Positions 1 through 5,963 of a DNA stretch of 9,097 nt are shown here, piece after piece (position 1 is the first letter of the stretch; the number at the start of each line of letters is the position of its first letter). Source of the DNA: Chloroflexota bacterium (lineage in GTDB: Bacteria; Cyanobacteriota; Vampirovibrionia; Obscuribacterales; Obscuribacteraceae). The notes under the pieces are model-generated. The model searched no databases and was not told the DNA's origin. It saw nothing but the letters and a program-made list of their open reading frames with translations. Both the position numbers and the translations under genes were made by a program. The DNA lies in the NCBI GenBank assembly GCA_005240105.1, contig SBAT01000188.1, forward strand, positions 1 to 9,097. Reading direction: 5' to 3'.

Positions 1-21
1 CAAATAGACAAAGGAGGGGCC

Positions 22-579
22 ATGATTAACGAACAATTGCTTTCAGGCACGCTTGCCGCAGCAAAGGACATTAGTACAGCAGAGCGAAATCTTGAGCAGG
101 CAAAAGAGAAATACTGCCAAAATATTCGTCGCTTACATCTGTCAGGAGCATCAGTCCGCGAGATTGCAGAAGCACTGAATGTTAGTCATCAACGGGTGCA
201 CCAGCTTGTTACAAATGCATCAAGCGGCTGGAGAGAATCTTTACGGGCCGTTCCTAAAGAGACGATGACAGATAAGAAAATGCCTTGCGGTTTCTGTGGT
301 GCAGGCAAAGACGGTGTAGAGGCCTTGATAGCTGGTCCAGGCGTTTACATCTGTGCTGATTGCACGGCTATTGTCGAGGACGTCATGATTGATCAAACAA
401 GCAGAGCACCAAATTTCAAGACAGTGGAGCGCAGTTCTAAACTACGATGTTCGTTTTGTAGTAAGCGTACAGGACGCGATCGCAACGTTGTCGCAGGTGT
501 TAATGCACAAATTTGCAATGAGTGTGTAGAAATTTGCAAAAAGATTCTCAAAGAGTATGGCATCGCTAGTAAAACGTAA
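22..579 (+). CDS. HTH protein with two ClpX-type C4 zinc fingers, no ATPase
   Basis: Complete 185-residue protein with ATG start, preceded by a strong AAGGAGG site at 11-17. Residues about 1-35 are charged and probably helical. Residues about 43-64 (ASVREIAEALNVSHQRVHQL) form a helix-turn-helix like sigma region 4. Two zinc fingers follow, C89/C92/C111/C114 and C143/C146/C165/C168. Both have the C-x2-C-x18-C-x2-C spacing of the ClpX N-terminal zinc-binding domain, and each is followed by a short helix. The AAA+ module of ClpX (Walker A and B, pore loops) is absent, so it is not an unfoldase. ClpX fingers dimerise and bind substrates or adaptors. From memory, HTH plus single-finger proteins annotated 'ClpX C4-type zinc finger' occur in other bacteria; two fingers in tandem look less usual. 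A role as DNA-binding regulator or Clp adaptor is inference. It converges on the EVE gene with 28 bases between them. Confidence 0.92.
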   Translation: MINEQLLSGTLAAAKDISTAERNLEQAKEKYCQNIRRLHLSGASVREIAEALNVSHQRVHQLVTNASSGWRESLRAVPKETMTDKKMPCGFCGAGKDGVEALIAGPGVYICADCTAIVEDVMIDQTSRAPNFKTVERSSKLRCSFCSKRTGRDRNVVAGVNAQICNECVEICKKILKEYGIASKT

Positions 580-607
580 TCAATCCAGGGATGGGGCAAA
601 TCAGGTC

Positions 608-1009
608 CTATTCCTTGTCGACAATCATTTTCCATTGCTTGTCGGTGACCGGCATTACCGATAGGCGTGACATTTTTACCAGTAAGAAATCCGCAAAGGC
701 CGGGTTTGCTTTGATCTGAGCAAGACTAACAGGCTTGGCCAGTCGCTTTTTTGGCTTGAGATCAACGACTGCCAACTTGGGGTCGTCGTCTTTGGGGTCT
801 ACATACGGCTCAGAAGTTACTTCGGCAATACCTATTGCTGATCTTTCATCACCGGTGTGATAGATGATCGCTAAGTCACCTTTTTTGACCTGGCGCAAAT
901 ACTTCAAGGCCAAATTATTAGCGACACCATCCCAGCAAGTTTTCTTGTCTTTTTCCAGCTCGTCATAGTTGTAACAGCCGGGTTCTGTTTTAAATAACCA
1001 GTAAGCCAC
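608..1009 (-). CDS. EVE domain-containing protein
   Basis: Complete 133-residue protein consisting almost entirely of one EVE domain, the usual length for stand-alone bacterial members (thymocyte nuclear protein 1 family). Visible family signatures are MAYWLFKTEP (1-10), WDGV (26-29), the NNLALKYLRQ segment (31-40), KGD (43-45) and YHTG (50-53), where many relatives have YHS. The EVE fold is related to PUA and YTH domains and is predicted to bind modified bases in DNA or RNA; no ligand can be read from this sequence. The start is GTG at 1009, chosen because AAAGGAG (1018-1024) lies 8 bases upstream and the family normally begins right at this methionine. That site touches the stop codon of the DUF547 gene (15-base gap), pointing to translational coupling as last gene of the operon. 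It is cytosolic, unlike its two exported neighbours. No nuclease or methylase is adjacent, so a restriction role is not supported. Confidence 0.94.
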   Translation of the reverse strand: MAYWLFKTEPGCYNYDELEKDKKTCWDGVANNLALKYLRQVKKGDLAIIYHTGDERSAIGIAEVTSEPYVDPKDDDPKLAVVDLKPKKRLAKPVSLAQIKANPAFADFLLVKMSRLSVMPVTDKQWKMIVDKE

Positions 1010-1024
1010 TAGCTTCTCTCCTTT

Positions 1025-1840
1025 TCACTTGCGTGCATCATTGAGTGACCAGTCATAAGGTTGATAGATAACTTGAATATCCGGCTTGGTTTCGTGCGGC
1101 TTACCCTGGGACTCCAATAACTTAAGCACGTAATCTAAAACCACGGCATTATCATTGGGCGGCAACTGTCGTTTTTTACCAAAGCCGACCGGAGCCATAA
1201 AATCCAGCGGGAACCAGGCAAAAATTTTGCTCAAGCGTATCTCATTCGCTTTGTCATCAAATTGCACAAACTTTCTATCTGATATGACCTTTTTGGTAAG
1301 CCCATTCAAGTCTTCATCCAGAGTCTCGCCGACATAGGCAGCATAACGCAGAGGCAATGCACCCCGCGAAGCTGGGACAATAGCAAAATGCATGCGCGGA
1401 TCACGGAAATCCTTGCGTATCCGCCCATGCACAATCGTATACAACGTATAGTCTTGTCCTAGAACCCGGAACTTGTCTTCGTCCCAAAAGCCTACAACTT
1501 GCCTGATGCTGCTGGCAGGGAACCAGGTCAATGTGCCTTGAATTGGATAATGAGTCAGAACATTTTTGATAGTCAATGCATTATAGGCATTGATCCAAAA
1601 AGCCTTCTTTTGACTGTCCGAGAAATTCTTATACTCATCTTCTGTTAGATTGGCCAGTGTAACCAAATACTGATCAAGTCCATCCGGATGTTCTTTGAGT
1701 TTTTCATAGTGGATGAGCCCGCGGCTCATGTATTTACTTAACTGGTCGGTAAATAGCTGGTGCGACTGATCAAATGCTGCTGCTTGCGCAACCGGTTGCA
1801 TCAGCATAAGAAGGCAAATAACTTTAGCGATTAAGCGCAC
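1025..1840 (-). CDS. Exported DUF547 domain-containing protein
   Basis: Complete 271-residue protein. Residues 1-20 are a signal peptide (basic MRLIAK, hydrophobic VICLLMLMQPVA, likely cleavage after AQA at 18-20), so it should act outside the cytoplasmic membrane. The DUF547 domain is recognised by FWINAYNALTIKNVL (81-95), H138, DPRMHFA (147-153) and the C-terminal YDWSLND (262-268). Most DUF547 proteins I recall have HFALxCASxSCP; here it reads HFAIVPASRGALP (151-163), so both usual cysteines are missing and the mature protein has none. Its biochemical function is unknown. The start is GTG at 1840, which gives a proper basic n-region; AGGTGG (1851-1856), 10 bases upstream, is a weak ribosome site overlapping the stop of the upstream gene. 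The 14-base and 15-base gaps on either side place it in the middle of a DUF255-DUF547-EVE operon. Confidence 0.93.
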   Translation of the reverse strand: MRLIAKVICLLMLMQPVAQAAAFDQSHQLFTDQLSKYMSRGLIHYEKLKEHPDGLDQYLVTLANLTEDEYKNFSDSQKKAFWINAYNALTIKNVLTHYPIQGTLTWFPASSIRQVVGFWDEDKFRVLGQDYTLYTIVHGRIRKDFRDPRMHFAIVPASRGALPLRYAAYVGETLDEDLNGLTKKVISDRKFVQFDDKANEIRLSKIFAWFPLDFMAPVGFGKKRQLPPNDNAVVLDYVLKLLESQGKPHETKPDIQVIYQPYDWSLNDARK

Positions 1841-1854
1841 GCTATTTCCACCAC

Positions 1855-3660
1855 CTAATTACTCAGTTGTTCAATAATAGCTGCCAGCGCCTCTGGATCA
1901 TAAGCTGGTGCTGAACAGCGGTTGTTGACACAGCCAAAGGCGGCAGCCTTTTTCAACTGCGGATATTCCACATCAGTGTTTGGCAATTTGCCTTCGGCAG
2001 TGTCAGACCACTCTGTGCGTTTGTAATTGGATGGATGACGCAAGGCGGCGGCAAACAACTCCTTAGCTTTCGGGTCTTGCTTTGAGCCGACAACGGTAAT
2101 GTGCGTAGGCGTCGTTGTCACTTCCCTATCGGCAAGCAATATTCCTGCTACCAAAACTTGTCTCTTTCTTGCTACATCAGGCAAAGACAGGTAGCGCATG
2201 GAAGAATTGGCCATTTGCTTATATTCATCGTTGCCTGTGTAATGAAATAGCAAATTGGCAAAACGAGCCACGGAAATATTTTCATCGAGACTAGGTTGCG
2301 GCTGAAGCTTGGCATTAGGGTCCTTATTCACATTGCTCACAAAACCAGTCTTGCCATTAGCAAAGGTCTTAGCAATAAATTTGGCTGCTTCTTCCGATTG
2401 CTTGAGCCAGCTTCTGTCTGCCGTAACAGAATACAGATTGAGCAATGCCCGTCCCATAGAAAGTGTATCGCCAAGATACGGACCATTAACATCGGTCTTG
2501 TCATGACTGAAGCCACCACCGGGGAGCTGTCGATTAGCAATTACCCAGCGGGCAGCTTTCTCAGCCTCCTCCAAATAAGTCTGATCGGCAGTAGCAGCAT
2601 AGAGCTGTGTGAGCGCACTAATTACCCAACCGTTTTCTCGCGAGTAAATGTGTTTGTCTACGCGTGGTATGCCCATTTCTCGACGGCGCTCATCTGACAA
2701 CTGGAAGAAGCCCTGAGCGGATTCGCCCGGTATGAGATCAGCATCCTGGCTGACGTAAAAGGCGCCTTCCGGGCTCATCAAAAATTCCTTTAGATACCGA
2801 TGAATATCCTGAGCAGCCTTCAAGTGTTCCGGATCCTGCCAGTATTCATAAGCAAGAGCATAAATACGCATGTTTTCAGCTTGAAATTGCACGAGCTTTT
2901 CAAAGTGCGGATGATTCCAGTCGCCCTGCGTTGAGTACTGATATACACCACCCCAAACCGGGTCCATCAACTGCAATTCATTAGATAGCGTTGCCCGCGC
3001 CCATTCTTCCGGATGATAGTCACGCTCTTTAGTTTTGGACATACAATACTCAACTGAATCCCAGTCCAAAAACTTTTGTGCGGTCTTCCAACCACCGGCT
3101 TTGATGTCATAGCCGGCCGTATGCTTATCATTTAATTCCTTGCGCAGTTCAGCCGGCAATCCTGCGTCCTGTCCATTGGTAGCAACTTCCGCTGTTTTAG
3201 GCTTCTCTTCCGGCGGCTTGGGGTTGTTCACAACTTCATTGAGAAGCGTCAGCATCTCTTCCGGATTTATATAGCCGGATTTTTTTACTAATTCCCTGCC
3301 GGAGGCGTCGAAAATAATTGTTGCCGGCCAACCGTAGTCTTCATAGCGGGTAGAAAGATCCGGTCTTGAGTCTTGGTCCACACGTACCATGATGAACCGG
3401 TTTTTCAGCAGCTTAAGCACTTCCGGATCTTTGTATGTTTTCTCGTCCATGACGTGACACCAATGGCACCAGCCAGCTTCCAAGTCCAGTATGACCAGGC
3501 GGTTTTCCTTCTTCGCCCGATCAAATATAGAATCAGACCAGGTCTCCCACTGCGAGCCGGAAACAAGCAGAACTTGCTTTGCTTGTCCGTGCGATATCAA
3601 ACCGGCAAACAAAACCGCTACTTGCAGTACGAGAAGGACCAACCAACGCTTACGAATCAT
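1855..3660 (-). CDS. Exported thioredoxin/DUF255 protein with alpha/alpha-barrel region
   Basis: Complete 601-residue protein. A signal peptide is clear: basic MIRKRW, then a hydrophobic stretch, with likely cleavage after GQA (25-27). Residues about 38-150 are a thioredoxin fold of the DUF255/Thioredoxin_7 type, with the redox motif WCHWCHVM (64-71; C65, C68) and the cis-proline segment GWPAT (110-114). Residues about 170-600 resemble the six-hairpin glycosidase-like part of the YyaL/SSP411 family, seen as repeated helical pairs such as LTQLYAATADQTYLEEAEKA. The end carries the family pattern C-x4-C-SAP-x2-DPE (C577, C582). It is shorter than the usual members I recall (roughly 670-780 residues), and the N-terminal SPYLLQHA-type motif is missing. 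Substrate is unknown; extracytoplasmic thiol chemistry is inferred from signal and motif. ATG start with AGGA 8 bases upstream. It is 14 bases ahead of the DUF547 gene. Confidence 0.93.
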   Translation of the reverse strand: MIRKRWLVLLVLQVAVLFAGLISHGQAKQVLLVSGSQWETWSDSIFDRAKKENRLVILDLEAGWCHWCHVMDEKTYKDPEVLKLLKNRFIMVRVDQDSRPDLSTRYEDYGWPATIIFDASGRELVKKSGYINPEEMLTLLNEVVNNPKPPEEKPKTAEVATNGQDAGLPAELRKELNDKHTAGYDIKAGGWKTAQKFLDWDSVEYCMSKTKERDYHPEEWARATLSNELQLMDPVWGGVYQYSTQGDWNHPHFEKLVQFQAENMRIYALAYEYWQDPEHLKAAQDIHRYLKEFLMSPEGAFYVSQDADLIPGESAQGFFQLSDERRREMGIPRVDKHIYSRENGWVISALTQLYAATADQTYLEEAEKAARWVIANRQLPGGGFSHDKTDVNGPYLGDTLSMGRALLNLYSVTADRSWLKQSEEAAKFIAKTFANGKTGFVSNVNKDPNAKLQPQPSLDENISVARFANLLFHYTGNDEYKQMANSSMRYLSLPDVARKRQVLVAGILLADREVTTTPTHITVVGSKQDPKAKELFAAALRHPSNYKRTEWSDTAEGKLPNTDVEYPQLKKAAAFGCVNNRCSAPAYDPEALAAIIEQLSN

Positions 3661-3726
3661 CTAATTATTCCTATCCAATCGCTCAAGAGACTCAGCAAAC
3701 CCGATGCCTGACACAAACGTGGACCA

Positions 3727-3795
3727 GTCATTCTGAGCAAAGCGAAGAATCTCGCGCCTTAAGTTACGAGACTCTTCGCTGGCGCTCAGAGTGAC
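3727..3795. repeat. Imperfect inverted repeat (dispersed palindrome class) between tkt and DUF255 genes
   Basis: Left arm 3727-3754 begins GTCATTCTGAGC and continues AGCGAAGAATCTCG. Right arm 3767-3795 is its inverse with one-base indel (AA versus GCC) and two substitutions, around a 12-base loop. The arms therefore pair over about 24 positions. This sequence class (CATTCTGAGC-AAGCGAAGAATCTC) is familiar as a short palindrome dispersed in intergenic regions of many environmental bacteria. It follows the transketolase stop by 10 bases and lies 66 bases ahead of the next start. In RNA it would fold into a long hairpin that could stabilise, attenuate or terminate the transcript. There is no U-run after it on the minus strand, so it is not a canonical terminator. 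Confidence 0.85.
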
Positions 3796-3805
3796 AAATC
3801 TAGGT

Positions 3806-5659
3806 TTACTGAACAATCTCTTTTTTAACTGTCTCAATAATGTGCTTGGCACTAATTCCAGCTGCATCGAGAAGCTCCATTGGCTTGCCTGATCCAGGCA
3901 TGGAATTTACAGCCAACTTAATTACCTTCGGCAGGTTATTGCCACCGACAAACGCCTCAAGCACTGCATCTCCCAAACCACCTTCCGGCCAATGATCTTC
4001 AACGACCACCAGCAGTCCGGTTTCTTTGGCAGCTGTTGCCAGAGTTGCCTTATCAATTGGCTTCACTGAATAAGCATCAATTACGCGTACGGCAATTCCG
4101 GCTTTCTTCAGCTCTTCGTATGCCTTGAGTGCCTCATGCAAGGTAATGCCGGCTGCAACTATTGTTGCCTTGTCTTCTTTCGACTGCTTGAGCACCTTAC
4201 TGCCGCCAATTGGGAATTTCTCATTGGCGTCGTAGAGAAGAGGAGTCTTCTCACGTGTCGAGCGCATGTAGGAAATGCCCGGCTGCTTGGACATTGCTTC
4301 AACTAATTGGAAAGCTGAAACAGCGTCTGATGGATAAAGCACCGTTGAACCATATACAGAACGCATCATGGAAAGATCTTCCAGAGCCATCTGCGAAGGA
4401 CCATCTTCACCGATGGAAACGCCGGCATGTGAACCGCAAATGCGCAGATTGGAACGCGAGATGGCGCCCATACGAATTTGGTCATAGGCACGGCTCAGAA
4501 AAGCAGCAAACGTCGAAGCAAAAGCTATTTTTCCTCTGCTTGCCAGTCCAACGGCAGCACCTAACATTTGTTGTTCGGCAATATAGATTTCAAAGAAACG
4601 ATCGGCATGAGCTTTGCCGAAGCGTTCGGAGAATGTTGAGTTGCCTACTTCGGCATCCAATGCCACCACATCAGCATTCACATCACCAAGCACCTTAAGG
4701 GCATCACCGTACGCTTCACGTGTGGCTACCAGCCCCTCATATTTCGGCAATGCGAATTTGCCAGCCACTGCATCAACATGCGGCTTGATGTCTTCCGGCT
4801 TAGCAACTTTGATGGTGATGTTCACTTCACCGCCCAATTCAGCAATTGCTTCCTTCTCTTCGTCCGGCTTAAGAGCCTTGCCGTGCCAGCCGTCTTTGTT
4901 CGCGATTGCCTTCACGCCATGACCTTTTTCTGTCTTGGCGATAATTAGTGTTGGCTGTCCTTTTACTTTCAAAGCCTTGTCATAAGCAGCATCAATCTGC
5001 TCAAGGTTGTGTCCGTCAATTTCTATTGTTTCCCAACCAAAAGCACGGGCACGCTCAGCGTAAATTGCGCTATTCCAAGCAAGCATTGTTTCGCCGCGCT
5101 GTCCCAGTCTGTTCATATCCAAAATGGCAATTAAATTATCGAGCTTGTAGTGGCTGGCTAATTCCATTGCTTCCCAGCAGGAACCTTCAGCCATTTCACT
5201 ATCACCACAAAGGACATAGACCTTGTAAGGCAATTTATCCAGATACTTACCATTGAGTGCCATACCAACGCCAATCGGCAACCCCTGACCGAGTGATCCC
5301 GTGGCTACATCTACCCAAGGCAGAATGACAGGAACTGGATGTCCTTCTAAGCGGCTGCCCATTTTGCGCAAGCTCATCAATTCTTTGTCCGCGATGGCGC
5401 CGGCGGCTTTATACAAAGAGTAGAGAAGCGGTGCTGCGTGTCCTTTAGAAAAAATCAGGCGATCGTTGTTGGCCATTTGCGGCTTGGCAAAATCGTAGTG
5501 GTAATACTTGCTCCACAGGACAGCCATCAAGTCAGCTGCCGACATGGAAGATGTCGGATGCCCGGAACCAGCTTCTGTTGTACAACGAATGCTATCGATA
5601 CGTAATTGGCGAGCCAACTCCGTCCAGGTTTTTACCATTTCCGCTTGCATCTGAATCAT
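3806..5659 (-). CDS. tkt: Transketolase (full-length, animal-like type)
   Basis: Complete 617-residue thiamine-diphosphate enzyme that moves two-carbon ketol units between sugar phosphates in the pentose phosphate pathway. In order: GSGHP (31-35), SKGHAAPLLY (71-80), EGHP (105-108), GSLGQG (121-126), and the diphosphate/metal motif starting GDSE (152-155) and ending N183. KGHG lies near 245-248. IAEQ holds the catalytic glutamate (E362, codon 4574-4576), followed by STFAAF, GEDGPSQMALED and SGKPMELL. Length and many blocks (RLGQ, NSTFSE, DQIRMGAIS, GVSIGEDGPSQMALED) resemble human transketolase (about 623 residues) more than E. coli TktA (about 663). GDSE replaces the commoner GDGE. Both halves are on one chain, so it is not a split or DXS-type enzyme. 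ATG at 5659 has AAGGAT 7 bases upstream; M4 is a possible but less well-placed start. It is first in the minus-strand block, divergent from the aminopeptidase gene. Confidence 0.96.
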   Translation of the reverse strand: MIQMQAEMVKTWTELARQLRIDSIRCTTEAGSGHPTSSMSAADLMAVLWSKYYHYDFAKPQMANNDRLIFSKGHAAPLLYSLYKAAGAIADKELMSLRKMGSRLEGHPVPVILPWVDVATGSLGQGLPIGVGMALNGKYLDKLPYKVYVLCGDSEMAEGSCWEAMELASHYKLDNLIAILDMNRLGQRGETMLAWNSAIYAERARAFGWETIEIDGHNLEQIDAAYDKALKVKGQPTLIIAKTEKGHGVKAIANKDGWHGKALKPDEEKEAIAELGGEVNITIKVAKPEDIKPHVDAVAGKFALPKYEGLVATREAYGDALKVLGDVNADVVALDAEVGNSTFSERFGKAHADRFFEIYIAEQQMLGAAVGLASRGKIAFASTFAAFLSRAYDQIRMGAISRSNLRICGSHAGVSIGEDGPSQMALEDLSMMRSVYGSTVLYPSDAVSAFQLVEAMSKQPGISYMRSTREKTPLLYDANEKFPIGGSKVLKQSKEDKATIVAAGITLHEALKAYEELKKAGIAVRVIDAYSVKPIDKATLATAAKETGLLVVVEDHWPEGGLGDAVLEAFVGGNNLPKVIKLAVNSMPGSGKPMELLDAAGISAKHIIETVKKEIVQ

Positions 5660-5701
5660 TGCTTCTATCCTTATTGAATATGCCAGAGATCAAAACGTGC
5701 G

Positions 5702-5724
5702 TGACCGCCAACTAGCCGCGGTCA
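5702..5724. promoter_or_regulatory. 7-bp inverted repeat upstream of transketolase
   Basis: TGACCGC (5702-5708) and GCGGTCA (5718-5724) are perfect inverse complements around a 9-base spacer. The element ends about 43 bases before the transketolase start on the minus strand, a position that would suit an operator or a 5' leader hairpin. The match is exact, but a regulatory role is only inferred from position and symmetry. Confidence 0.4.
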
Positions 5725-5761
5725 TAGAACAAATTCGAACGACTTACATATTGTACTAAAA

Positions 5762-5869
5762 ATAACGCTCCGGTTTCGCTATCGCTACACCTTCGCTTGC
5801 CATCCGACAATCCACGCTCCACTTCGCATTGCTCCTCGCAATGCTACGTTCTCGCTGTAGTTTTGTTAT
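5762..5869. repeat. CGCT-rich structured intergenic repeat element
   Basis: The stretch carries six CGCT units (starting 5766, 5777, 5783, 5794, 5815, 5853) and a direct repeat ACGCTCC (5765-5771 and 5814-5820). It also has a perfect 7-bp hairpin GCATTGC-TCCTC-GCAATGC (5826-5844) and a smaller CTAC/GTAG hairpin (5844-5860). ATAAC at 5762 and GTTAT at 5865 form weak 5-bp outer inverted ends. Read on the minus strand it is AGCG-rich (GTAGCATTGCGAGGAGCAAT). It looks like a degenerate member of a dispersed intergenic repeat family, but with one copy visible this cannot be proven. Confidence 0.5.
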
Positions 5870-5923
5870 CGAAAATAAAGGGTTCAAAGCCCTGTCAAGG
5901 CGACGCCTACGACTAGTTCAACT

Positions 5924-5932
5924 TGTGATAAT
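5924..5932 (+). promoter_or_regulatory. Possible extended -10 promoter for the aminopeptidase gene
   Basis: TGTGATAAT fits an extended -10 (TG, one base, then GATAAT, five of six matching TATAAT). No good -35 hexamer lies 16-18 bases upstream, which extended -10 promoters can tolerate. Transcription would begin near 5939, giving a leader of about 25 bases that includes the ribosome site. This is a consensus match by eye only. Confidence 0.35.
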
Positions 5933-5950
5933 CTGTGCTGCATTGCTTTG

Positions 5951-5956
5951 AGAGGA
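5951..5956 (+). promoter_or_regulatory. Ribosome-binding site that sets the aminopeptidase start
   Basis: AGAGGA ends 7 bases before ATG at 5964. The in-frame TTG at 5958, which would give two extra residues, would lie only one base from this site and is therefore unlikely to be used. Confidence 0.7.
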
Positions 5957-5963
5957 TTTGCAG

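Larger units (their letters stand above)
5660..5963. other. Divergent intergenic region with hairpins and repeats
   Basis: This 304-base gap separates the divergent transketolase and aminopeptidase starts and has no convincing gene or tRNA. It holds, left to right: the transketolase ribosome site; a 7-bp inverted repeat (5702-5724); a CGCT-rich structured patch (5762-5869); two short palindromes, AGGG/CCCT around 5879-5893 and AGGCGACGCCT at 5898-5908; and an extended -10 plus ribosome site for the aminopeptidase. The transketolase promoter is not clear; TACAAT on the minus strand near 5750-5755 is a possible -10 without a recognisable -35. Confidence 0.7.

Noticed and set aside
22..579. Truncated clpX gene
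   Set aside because: Length, stop codon and HTH domain make a self-contained protein, with two fingers where ClpX has one; there is no remnant of the AAA+ domain downstream.
393..635. 80-codon minus-strand open frame opposite the zinc-finger gene
   Set aside because: Shadow of the cysteine-rich coding frame on the plus strand; no ribosome site or domain.
3661..3867. Minus-strand 68-codon open frame between transketolase and the DUF255 gene
   Set aside because: It overlaps the transketolase 3' end in another frame, and its middle (SEESRNLRREILRFAQND) is simply the translation of the inverted repeat at 3727-3795, a common source of spurious peptides.
4210..4698. 162-codon plus-strand open frame opposite transketolase
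   Set aside because: It is antisense to a well-conserved gene, has no ribosome site or recognisable domain, and its composition (rich in His, Arg, Gln) is typical of a shadow frame.
608..5659. A defence island centred on the EVE protein
   Set aside because: No nuclease, methyltransferase, helicase or other defence gene is present; the neighbours are metabolic or envelope proteins.
5762..5869. CRISPR array or tRNA in the repetitive intergenic patch
   Set aside because: Repeat units are too short and irregular for CRISPR, and no cloverleaf or T-loop consensus can be found.
5958..5963. TTG codon as start of the aminopeptidase
   Set aside because: It leaves only one base after the AGAGGA site; ATG at 5964 has the proper 7-base spacing.
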